Shown piece after piece: positions 1-10,093 of a stretch of 64,000 nucleotides of DNA. Within the stretch, counting starts at the first letter, position 1. Each line of letters opens with the position of its first letter. The notes beneath the pieces were generated by a model. The model saw only the letters and a list, made by a program, of their open reading frames with translations, did no database searches and had not been told where the DNA came from. The position numbers and the translations under genes were made by a program. The stretch is from NCBI GenBank assembly GCA_023376005.1, contig CM042160.1, positions 85,819,920 through 85,883,919 on the forward strand, in the 5' to 3' direction. The DNA is from Doryteuthis pealeii (taxonomy: Eukaryota > Mollusca > Cephalopoda > Myopsida > Loliginidae).

Positions 1-184
1 AAGCCTGCGAAGTACTTGAAGTCATGTGGGACCAAATTAACCCGTCAGTACCTGCTTGGATGTCCGATGAGAAGCCTGGGCTCATGATGCACACGCGCGT
101 TGTGTTAGAAGAAGAATTTTAGTTAAGTAAATAAAAGTTTAAAGAAATAAGATGGTGTTCTTGTTTGATGAATGTCTTGGCAAG
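1..184 (+). repeat. LTR-like repeat, family L2, 3' part
   Basis: The sequence matches the reverse complement of 3915-4216 and 32932-33256, including the block with AATAAA at 130-135 and the following aatgtcttgg. It is cut by the window start. The other copies run TGTTAC to GTAACA, so this is probably the 3' half of an LTR; here the last bases are diverged (GCAAGA). Confidence 0.55.
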
Positions 185-548
185 AAGACTGACCAAGAAG
201 AAGGAATGCATCAAAGACGAACAGCCAACAAGAATCTAGAAATAGAATTCAACATGGAGAGAAAGAATAGAAACGACTAGAGATCACCAAATGGCCAAAG
301 AAGTAAGTTATGCATCCCTCTATCTACCTATGTCTATCTCTCTCCTCTCCAGTAAAAGAACATTTGTGTATGTACCCAACATGGGTATATATGTATGAGT
401 ATGTATCAGTTGAACTGGCTGTCAAGTTAACAACAGAAACTTACAAATCTTTACATGGCTTTGAAGCGAGGCACAGGCACTTAACTGCAAAAGTTTTGTG
501 CCATAAACTGTGACTTTCTTTTTCGTCTAAGGACTCTTATATATATAT

Positions 549-770
549 ATTTACCAACCCCTCCGCACGAGCAGGATACGACACAAAGTCAATTTCTTAA
601 GCGGAGTTTAACAGGTTTGAATTCAGAGTTTTCTTTCTCCTAGACTGTTTGCCTAGCCAAGGTTAAAGAGCCCAGTCTGCCCTGCTATTTGCCCATAGTT
701 TTGAAGGAGAATTGGATTCATACCTTTCCTAGGGGTACTAGCACCATGTTAAATATAAACAGCTTCATCA
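549..770 (+). mobile_element. SINE family D copy
   Basis: The copy starts ttaccaacccctccgc and includes ggtttgaattc, which resembles a Pol III B box, then a block ending with the SINE tail. Related copies are at 14495-14680 (minus), 14725-14880, 54298-54500 and 61405-61550 (minus). Classification as a SINE rests on size, copy number and the B-box-like word. Confidence 0.5.
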
Positions 771-1985
771 AGGATTTGAACTCTTATATGGGCTATTTGA
801 CTCTATATATAAAATAATAGTAAATCATTATTTGTTTTTCCATATTTGTTTGTTTTTGTTTTTTTTAATTCATAACAGAAAAAAATCAGCTGTTTTTCTT
901 TCTTTTAATGTATTCACTGTTACTGCTTAATTGATAAGGTAAAACCGCATTTCAGAGCTGTCACTAATAATGGGGGGGCATATTTTCAATTCTAATTTTA
1001 GTTATAATTTCTTCATTTCATTTTGATAAAATAAAATGACAACATTCTCTGCTTTGAATACTGAAATTGTTAGTTTGCTGATCAGTTTTTTGGCCAAATG
1101 TTGCAAAACCGTGGATTTTATGGTGCATTTTTGTCTACGATCTTTGATGCTATTTCCTCAAAAGTTTGCACATGACTTTCAGGATCAAAGTCATGCCAAA
1201 TTTCAAATGATGGATTGACGTCATCGATTTCGGGTGAGATACATCACACAATTTCAAAAGAAAAGTAATGGCCAAACAAAGCTAAATCCTTTCACATCAA
1301 TATTTTCTCGCATTTGTTTGATTTCATTTTTCCACACACAGTCATCATATCTTGATAAAGGGTGAAGGTCACCCGAAATATTCGTTTTTGTTCAGTTGTT
1401 CATTTTCCATGCTTCATGATATCCAAAAACAACATTCACAAGAACAAGAGTTTAATTAATTCTGCTCGTAACTCAATTTCCTCATTTATCAAATCAATTT
1501 TCCCCATTGAAATAAACTGAAATCTCATTCATCTGTTCTACACAATCCCACCCACCCAAAAAACAACAACCTAATTATTTTTGTTACATTTTTATGAATA
1601 AGAAAAATAGCCGACTGTATTGTATAAAAACATAATGAACAGAATAGGACAATGTAATTAATTATATGCTATAATATGTTTTAATGTTTATATTTTTCTT
1701 TGGTGTAATGAATTTGGAAACTTAAATGCTTTTAATGAACTTATTAATATAAACATATCTGAATCTCGCTTGTACCTAAAATTTTAGCTTTCAACACAAA
1801 GCAAAAAAATCGACCAAGTGACAGCTCGTAACTCGGAAAACTCATAAATGGAAGCACTCATAAGTCAATATATTTCATTTTATTTTTGTATTTTACCATT
1901 TGTTTTATTTTATTTTTTTGTATCTTATCATTTTTTTAAATTTTATTAATTCATTAATCCTCACAAAGCTTTGAGTAAAATTAAC
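771..1985. other. AT-rich sequence without a recognised gene
   Basis: No coding exon or known repeat is recognised. A short stem (GGGTG/CACCC) followed by GAAA at 1359-1378 follows a TTGATAA word and may be a decayed hammerhead core. Confidence 0.5.
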
Positions 1986-1992
1986 TTTGGGT

Positions 1993-2443
1993 CTTATTGA
2001 TAGGTGGCCCTATCTTGGGCTAGATAGGTGGTCGGAGATGCCCCCTCCGATCAATCGGCTGGTCACGTCGAGCCCTAGCACCTATATGATTTTCCCAACC
2101 CTATTGCCCTTATGGCAACCCCCAACCCCTTTTTATCATATGGGTGCTAGAAGGCGGTGGCTGCAGGTCTACATGTCTTGGGAATGACGTTAAACTCTAT
2201 CTGATGGTGAGGTTCCAGTTTTGGAGGTTTGGGGAATGTGGAGCACCCCTTCATCACCATTGCTCCCTGGTCCACTCTGACCCGGAGTGGTAGTACCTGT
2301 TAGGGTCCCATCTATGGGTTAAATAGAACAAATGTATTTATAAAAAATTGTATTATCCATTAAGAATTGATTTATTTCAAAACTTTATTGGCATTAAATG
2401 ACCCACTGAGGTTGATATGCCGTAAAACAAAACAAACAAACAA
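1993..2443 (+). mobile_element. R600 repeat copy (SINE-like, shared 3' tail)
   Basis: This is a 5'-truncated copy of the commonest repeat in the window. In this orientation it ends with the tail gcattaaatgacccactgag, then ttgatatgccgtaaaac and an A-rich end. The same tail closes the 5S-derived SINE at 10160-10335. Confidence 0.75.
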
Positions 2444-2514
2444 AATTATTGATAGGGATTCAATGACAGAGTATTTTCACTACAGAGTCCTGGGACTGGG
2501 ATCCTTTTAAATTC

Positions 2515-2585
2515 ATATATATATATATATATAAAGAGAGAGACAGATAGAGACCGACAGTCATATATATATATATATATATATA
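2515..2585. repeat. (TA)n tracts with GA-rich spacer
   Basis: Two alternating TA runs flank a short GA-rich spacer. Similar (TA)n tracts recur throughout the window, including 2795-2833, 6863-6901, 7408-7443, 15805-15841, 21207-21254, 31207-31233 and 61029-61065. Confidence 0.9.
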
Positions 2586-2586
2586 G

Positions 2587-2628
2587 CTCTGCTGAAGAGA
2601 CCTAATAGGTCGAAATATATATTCAGAG
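2587..2628 (+). ncRNA. Hammerhead ribozyme motif, compact
   Basis: All core parts are present. Stem I CTCTG (2587-2591) pairs CAGAG (2624-2628). CTGAAGA is at 2592-2598. Stem II GACCT-aat-AGGTC spans 2599-2611. GAAA is at 2612-2615. Stem III is ATA-ta-TAT, and the cleavage triplet ATT ends at 2623. The order fits a type I hammerhead open at stem I. It lies between (TA)n tracts. Activity is inferred from the fold only. Confidence 0.8.
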
Positions 2629-2792
2629 ATTGATTTTTCTCGATTTATTTAGCCTCACATTTAAGTAGTTAAATCCCGCCTAATTAACCATAAATGAATT
2701 AACTTTCAAAAAATTAGGTCTGACTAAAATTAAAAAGCACATATTCTCCCAAATACACTGTCAGCTGAAAATAGCTCAAAGTTGTTTACATT

Positions 2793-2835
<43 letters not shown>

Positions 2836-3046
2836 CTAACTAGCAAGCTAGCTCTTTATGTATATAATTATTTCTGTGTAGATAAATTATGTTTACGTAT
2901 AAATGTATATACAACATGGAAATATGTTTCCATATGTGTGTGTGTGTGTGTGTGTGTTATTCAAAAGAGAAAAAATTGCTTTCTGAACAAACATGGGTCA
3001 AGACAAAAAGCCTGCAAAGCCTCCATATTGTTTTTTTTCTCATATA

Positions 3047-3605
3047 CAAGGGGGAGTTAAAAAGTAATGCCATTTTGTTTATGACAGGTATAATTACCAA
3101 CACAGGAACATGTATCATACATCAAAATGAAGCTGGTCCTCTGTGAATCACATCCCTACTTCTCCACATAGTCACCGTTTCTCTCAATAGCAATGTTCCA
3201 TCTTTGAATTAGAGGATATATCCCTGCCCCATAAAGTTCTGTTGACTGTTCTTTAAGCCACTTCTTCACTACAGATTTCACTTCCTCGTCACTGGAATAA
3301 TACTTGCCTCTCAAACCCTCTTTCATGTGGCTGAAGAGATGATAGTCTGAAGGCACTGAATCTGGTGAGTCTGGAGGATATGGTAAAGTTGTCCTCCCCA
3401 ATGAGGCGATTTTTTCCCTTGTCCCGATGCTTGTGGGTGGTCAATCATTGTCATGCAGAAGAAGGTCATTGTCGATTGGCAAGTTGAGTCATACTCGTCG
3501 GATTCTTGCTCTGAGCCTCGTTAGAGTTTAAATGTAGGCTTTATTTTTATAAAAAAACTTCACATGAAATCAAGAAAATGGCATTACTTTATGACTCCCT
3601 ATCAT
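3047..3605 (-). mobile_element. Mariner-type transposon relic, internally deleted
   Basis: Ends carry inverted repeats sharing AAGTAATGCCATTTT, one at 3047-3080 and one inverted at 3575-3605, next to TA dinucleotides. On the minus strand the interior encodes pieces of a mariner/Tc1 transposase C-terminus: LLLHDND (second catalytic Asp region) near 3460 and YPPDSPDSVPSDYHLFSHMK at about 3330-3390, where SDYHLF holds the third catalytic acid. A stop interrupts the two pieces, and only about 560 bases remain of the usual ~1.3 kb, so it cannot encode an active enzyme. Confidence 0.85.
3156..3401 (-). pseudogene. Mariner transposase C-terminal fragment
   Basis: The 81-residue open stretch reads PYPPDSPDSVPSDYHLFSH, then MKEGLRGKYYSSDEEVKSVV and a tail with IQRWNIAIERNGDYVEK. 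This is the DD34D-class C-terminus, comparable to the transposase part of SETMAR. The N-terminal helix-turn-helix and first catalytic Asp are absent. Confidence 0.85.
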
Positions 3606-3914
3606 AATAAATCTGTTTGCACATGTATGCTAAAATCCAAACATACAAAACAAGTACCCACTTCCCTCAGTAATCAGTTCCTTTATGGACTAACGGGAAG
3701 AACTGTAATTTGTATACACCATATTTATTTCACAGATTCACAAGGTTAATACAAGGCCAGTGTTGCATCCCCTTTTCATTACTTCTTACTTCTATTCTTC
3801 TTCTTCTGTTCTTCTTCTTTTCTATCTTACGTCTTCTTCTAACATCTCTTCTAGCGTCTGGACTTCTCTTGGTGGTCGGTCGCACTTAACTCATTTCCTC
3901 TTCTAGATCAGTCT

Positions 3915-4216
3915 TGTTACCAAGACATTCATTAATCACAAGACCATGTTATTTTTCTTAAACTTTTATTTACTTAACTAAACATCTGACTAACATAGCG
4001 CGCATATGCAGTGAGTTCCAGTTAAAGCAGGACATCTTCTCTGCCCGACGTCAAACTGAAACTGAGGACCCAACCAGGTCCCACGTGACTTCACGTATTT
4101 CGCGGGCTTTCTGTAATATTCCATGGAAAGTCCCACCCGTGATATGAAAAGGGCCATCCCTTTAGAAATACAGAGGATTGACAATAATCTTATGCAACCG
4201 CATAGATTATGTAATA
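3915..4216 (-). repeat. LTR-like repeat, family L2, solo copy
   Basis: On the minus strand the copy ends in GTAACA (plus-strand tgttac at 3915-3920) and contains AATAAAAG upstream of that end. It aligns with 32932-33256, whose other end reads TGTTAC. Only non-coding sequence is present. Confidence 0.55.
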
Positions 4217-4267
4217 CCAGTTCTTCATAAATTGTGACTCTGGGAGCAGCCATGTTTTCCTTTATCA

Positions 4268-4396
4268 ACCCTTGTTGGGTTATTTTATGCCAAAGACGTT
4301 TTTGTTATATTCATTCTTGTTGGGTATTCAAATTTTTAAAAACTAATTTTTTTATCTACTTAACCTAAAGATGGGACAGGTACTACCACTTTGGCA
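4268..4396 (-). mobile_element. R600 3' fragment, tail variant
   Basis: On the minus strand the fragment ends with a variant of the R600 tail (ggcataaaataacccaaca then agggttg). It shares the taacccatagatgggac junction block with fuller copies. Confidence 0.6.
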
Positions 4397-4399
4397 ATC

Positions 4400-5370
4400 A
4401 AAGGATACTAGTTTGCTTATGATATATTTTATGAAGCCAAAATGTTCAGCTGTTAAAAAAAAATGTTTTGAATCTTATCTGTTATTAGTTTATTTACAGC
4501 TAAATAAAAAGAACAAGTGAACATCCTTTAAGTCAGAAAACAGCATAGCTCACATGACTTTCGGAAACATTTTTTCACACTCAGAGTTGCCGAAGCATAG
4601 AATAAACTGCCTGCATCCATTGTAGGCTGCTGAAACACTGCATCTTTAAAAGCCTCCATGCTTCCTGTAGTCCGCCAACACTATACCTGATACCCCCCTC
4701 CACACACATGCACGTACATTATTATTGTACGCTATTCATGTTCCTGACACTAATACATTATTCTATGTACTAAATATGAGACTTTGATGAGTTGTGGTGC
4801 ACCTGAGCACTGTACATAATAATTTTTTTTTAAGTGTGCTAATTTCATTTTTTCTAAGGGTAATATGTGAATAAATCTTTCATAGTTATAATAATCTATG
4901 TAAGTGGTCCATATAAATTTTTAATCAATAACAAAAGATTATTAAACAAACTACAGTCTAAGTCATGTCCATAGATGTGTACTTTAATTCGTATTAAATA
5001 TTACTTGACTGATGCTTCCATTTCAATATAAAATGAGAGTTCGTGTTAAAATTTTAATTCAAGGGAGATAACTTCACACATCTAAGGGAGGCAACTCTGA
5101 CTTGAATTTAAATTATTTTCTGTAGAAAAAAGTAAAGAAATTACGAGAACGTAATATCACTGATGGATCGATTGAAATTTGTTGTATACATTATTCGTAT
5201 TTCTGAACAGACAGCAATTCTAAAATAGTAAGAAGATTCAATAAATATATAAATGGAGAATTTTTATACTTTTTTGGTGATTATTTTTCTAAAACTTGAA
5301 ATCACTCTCTGTATAATTTATAAATGTTGATTTTCTTTGCTTTTTTATCAATAAGAAATAATAATTAACT
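4400..5370. other. AT-rich sequence without a recognised gene
   Basis: No exon, RNA gene or repeat copy is recognised. This is presumably part of the carbonyl reductase intron or upstream region. Confidence 0.5.
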
Positions 5371-5510
5371 AGCAGGACCTGTAAATATACTACACTATGA
5401 TAATTTAATCATTACAACGTTTGATATGTTTACTTAAGAGCTATTGCTAAATAGTTCAATATGTAAAAAGTATAATAATCTTGATTTATCTCTAACTCAC
5501 TCTTTTTTCT
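5371..5510 (-). repeat. Dispersed repeat, also at 45885-46060 and 46120-46345
   Basis: The reverse complement of this stretch matches the later copies through cttaagtaaacatat, aagattattatactttt and the tactgtggtatatccaca-like block. It lies just upstream of the carbonyl reductase acceptor at 5707. Type unknown. Confidence 0.55.
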
Positions 5511-5708
5511 TTCTTCTTTTTTTTCTTCCTTTCTTTCTTTCTCTTTTTCTTTTTAAATCCTCTATTTCATCCTCTTTATTGATTTTTATTAGTACAGTCT
5601 TTCTTTCTTGCTTTCTTTCTTGCTTTCTTTCTTTTTTTTTTTTTTATCTCAGTTCAGTAATTTTTATTTTTTATTTTTAATTTATTTATCCAATTTTTTT
5701 TTCTTCAG

Positions 5709-5887
5709 GCATCAAAGAAGAAGATGGCCAAGCTGCAATCCAAAATCTTCAAGATGCTGGCCTTTCACCCAAACTCCATCAATTAGATGTCACCAACGTT
5801 GACAGTGTAAATGCCTTGAAACACTCACTCCTTTCAAACAATGGCGGTCTGGATATTCTAGTCAACAATGCTGGAATTATGTACAAG
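5709..5887 (+). CDS. CBR1: Carbonyl reductase exon, NNAG region
   Basis: The acceptor is ttcttcag at 5701-5708 after a long pyrimidine run, and the donor AAG/GTAAAT follows 5887. The first two bases finish a codon from an unseen upstream exon. The exon encodes IKEEDGQAAIQNLQ through NNAGIMYK, matching the strand-helix block that ends at the SDR NNAG motif. Confidence 0.9.
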
Positions 5888-6861
5888 GTAAATCTTTAGG
5901 ATAACCTGAATATTGTTATTATGGTCAAGTCAGGGTTCCTGCTAAATCCCCATAGTTAAACAATAATGAGCCTGTCCAGTACTTAATAAGCTAACCAGTT
6001 AAGCAACAGCAGCTATTGTAAGCAACCAGAAGAGTAGTAGGAGGTTGGTTAGTTGTTTGGGGTTTACGGCATGTCAACCTATTGGGTCATTTTATGCCAA
6101 AGACGTTTTTGTTTTATTCATTCTTGATGGGTACTCAATTTGTTTCAAATACATTTTTTTCTATTTAACCCGTAGATGGTACCCTAACAGGTACTACCAC
6201 TCTGGTTCCGAGCGGACCTGGGAGCAATGGTGACAAAGGGGTGCTCCACTCTCCCCAGACCTCCAGAACTGGAACCTCACCATCAGATACAATTTAACAT
6301 CATTCCCAGGAGATGAAGACCTTCAGCCACCGCTTCTAGCACATATAAAAAGGGTTGGGACTTACCATAAGGGCAATAGGATTGGGACAATCATATAGGT
6401 GCCAGGGCTCGACATAACCAGCTGATTGATCGGAGGGGCCTCTCTGACTACCCGTCTAGTCTAAGTAAGGGCCAAAGTAGAGTGTTGCATGTCATGGACT
6501 ACTCAGCCACCAGGATTCCGTCCTTAAGCTGAATTTTTTAGATGAGGCTTAATATGCATTATTTTGATTTTGATTTTTCAGACTGTTGTCCTTATCTTAA
6601 TGTGAAATGTTGCATATGCATATTTCACAATAAAGATGAGCACAACAGTCTGAAAAATCAAAATAATATTATTTACAGTATGTTAGGAATTTAAAGAAAT
6701 CAAGAGTTTAACTCTGTACATAATACAGTTTCATTTATAATTTTTTTTAAAAGTGCACATATGCATACATATATATACATGCATATATACACTTATTCAT
6801 ACAAACACACATCTGATGAATATCATAAGGTATTAAACCCAGGGTCACAATTACTTCCATG

Positions 6862-6905
<44 letters not shown>

Positions 6906-7182
6906 AAAAATATATATATAATAAAAAAACAAAAAAATTTAAATCATCATAAGTACACAAACACAAACACGAGACTCAATGACGACAAATAGGGACGCCG
7001 GTGAATGATGAAAGGAAAAGGAAGAACGGAAAACGGGTCACATAGACACGAGTTACGGGGAAAAAACTGTCCAAATAATTTCAAAAGTGAACATTTCTGA
7101 TGACAAACAATCACCTAAAAGTGATGTTCCGAAACCATTGGTCAAACGGACTTTTAAATGTATTGTAAACTATAAATAAATG

Positions 7183-7246
<64 letters not shown>

Positions 7247-7260
7247 ATAAATATATATAA

Positions 7261-7296
<36 letters not shown>

Positions 7297-7407
7297 TTAT
7301 ATATACAATAGGTCTATCACTGATATTGAACACTCCACTAATAATACAGCAAAACTTGGCCCACCACTAACTCACCAAGTGAGCCCATGATAACCATATA
7401 CTATTTG

Positions 7408-7447
<40 letters not shown>

Positions 7448-10062
7448 ATTATCATTATTATAATGGAGATTATGTAGCTGTCTGTCTGTAACTGAAACTA
7501 TGTCACCACTGACATCACAATTTTCTTATTTATTCAAGTTATATCCTCGACGATAATGAAATGGTGATTATTTAATCTTTATTAGCATCTTATTCATTAA
7601 TGATGTCTCTTTTAAAGTCTAGCTGAGTTAGACTTGCCACAAAACTGCCAATATTATTAATGCATTTAAAATCCTGAACTATGAGTTATATATCTCTAAG
7701 AAATAAAGATTTACGATTTAAAAGTGAGTTATTATTGAACAAATACGCAAATTGAAGGAAGAAAAGGAAAAAGTAAAAAAAGTATTGAATATTCTCTGAT
7801 AACCTTAGAGTAAAAAAAAAGATTATAAGAATGTCTCTTTCAAAAGTTGTGTTATACATCTGGCTCATGTGACAAATTCAAAGAAACTAGAAAAGTCTTG
7901 AAGAAACCCCAATTCAATGCCGTGAGTGCCAAGTGGCCGAAGGATCGTCCCTCTGTTATTAGACAGGTTACGACCTATCAGTTTTAGGGCTCTGTGACCT
8001 TGACAGACAGGCATGGGTCTAAACAGAGACGAGATGTGCTTGGGGGAGAAGAGGTACCTCATATGAAGGCAGAATATCTATTATATAATCAAAATACTTA
8101 TTAATCCCCCCCCCCTGATTTTGAATAGAATCAGACGTTGTGCCAAATCTCACAATATAAATAAAATCTCTGATTTTTTTTTTTTTTCTCTTCCAGCCAG
8201 ATTCTGATGTACCATTCCATGAACAAGCCACCAAAACTCTGCAGACAAATTTCTGGGGTGTAGTCAATGTCTGTGATTCTTTGTTTCCAATCTTACGTCC
8301 AAATGCCAGGTGAGAGTTTTTTTAGTTTCCTTTTTTTTTTTTTTTTTTTTTTTTCTTTTTTTTTATTTTTTTTTTTTGCAATTCTCTAATTTTTAAAATT
8401 TATTACCTTCCTTGACAAAATTGAACATACCTTCATAAAAATGTGAATAAATGCCAGGTGAGGTCTTTTGGGGTAGTTTTGGAATCAGTTCCCTGAATTT
8501 TGGTAATTGTTTTAAAAATTAAATTTATTACCTCCCTTGACAAAAATTGAACATACCTTCATAAAATGTGAATAAATGCCAGGTGAGGTCTTTTGGGGGT
8601 GGTTTTGGGAATCAGTTCCCTGAATTTTGGTAATTGTTTTAAAAATTAAATTTATTACCTCCCTTGACAAAAATTGAACATACCTACATAAATGTGACTT
8701 AAAAAAAAAAGATGATGGATTCTTTTTCTCTGTGAATTGAAGGATCGTCAACATCTCCAGTCTCCTTGGCAAGAAATCCTTTGAAGAATGTTCCGAAACT
8801 TTACGCTCTTCATTCCAAGATGAAAATCTGACAAAGGAAAAACTTTTCAACTTGATGGAACAATTTGTCAGGTAAGTTCACAGTTTAACAACATATCAAA
8901 GCATTGTTTCTTTTTTAAAGGGACTGTGGTATCTGCCATTACGGTTAGGGATGGGAGGAGTTGTTCCCCTTTGTTGAGTTCTCTGGGGTAAAAATTGATT
9001 GTCAGTCGCAAATTTAAACTTAAAAGGGCAAGGCTCTCCTATAAATCGATTGTGAGCTCTCTAGCATTTGTAACATATATACCTATATACCTACCATTCT
9101 GACACTCCCCATCTAGAGAGAAGAAAATCCACTACCCACCCCCAACCACCCCCCCCTACTGACGACCTTCTGTTTCACCATTTTGAAAATGTCATCATTG
9201 AAGCAAGAACTATATCCAAATCCTGAAGAAGGTCTAACAGACTGAAACGTTGCATCATCGTTGCATCGTCCAGTTTCCATAACATCCCATGTTTGTCTAC
9301 CTTTCTCCACATATATACCTATGTATACATTTATCAATTAAAATCTACCCCTTTCCCTGCAGGTGGCTGATGGCCAAGTGGTTAAGACGCCAGATTGATG
9401 AAAAATTAGTTGAGTTTCTATCCTGGTCGAAGGTAGCCTGCTATGTCTAGCCACACTGAGGAGATGGGATACATCAAAACACGATGTCTGTAGATGACAA
9501 TATATATATATATATATATATGTGTGTGTATTTTGCCAGCATTTTCTCATTTAAACATGTTTGGTTGAACTCGAGTGACAATTCCTGTCGTACAAGTTTC
9601 TGTTCAATCCTTTCAAGGTGTCTGGCCATCTTTTTGGTGTTAGGGTGGAACTGGTGTAGCAGTCAACGAAAGTGATCGTAAAGACACCTTTGGTGGACTG
9701 CTACACCAGTTCCACCCTGACACCAAAAAGATGGCCAGACACCTTGAAAGGATTGAACAGAAACTCGTACGACAGGAATTGTCACTCGAGTTCAACCAAA
9801 CATATATATGTGTGTGTGTGATTAAAAGTTGAGGAACAAAAGTGGATAATACACAAACAATTTCAATCAATTAATATTTCATCTCTGTGTATTTACGAAG
9901 CTTCATCAGGAATGAAAAGATTTCTGATGAAGTTTTGTAAATACACAGAGGTGAAATATTGATTGGAATTGTTTGTGCTTTATACACTTTTGTTCCTCAA
10001 CTTTGAATCACATTTTATTGTATTTTATATCTGATATATATATATATATATACATACATATT

Positions 10063-10093
<31 letters not shown>

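Noticed and set aside
6863..7443. CRISPR-like or satellite array
   Set aside because: Only TA dinucleotide runs of varying length with unrelated spacers; ordinary microsatellites of an animal genome.
9900..9960. Hammerhead candidate around CTGATGAAG in the 9818-10012 foldback
   Set aside because: GAAA lies about 22 bases on, but no stem II pairs between it and CTGATGA, and stem I does not close.
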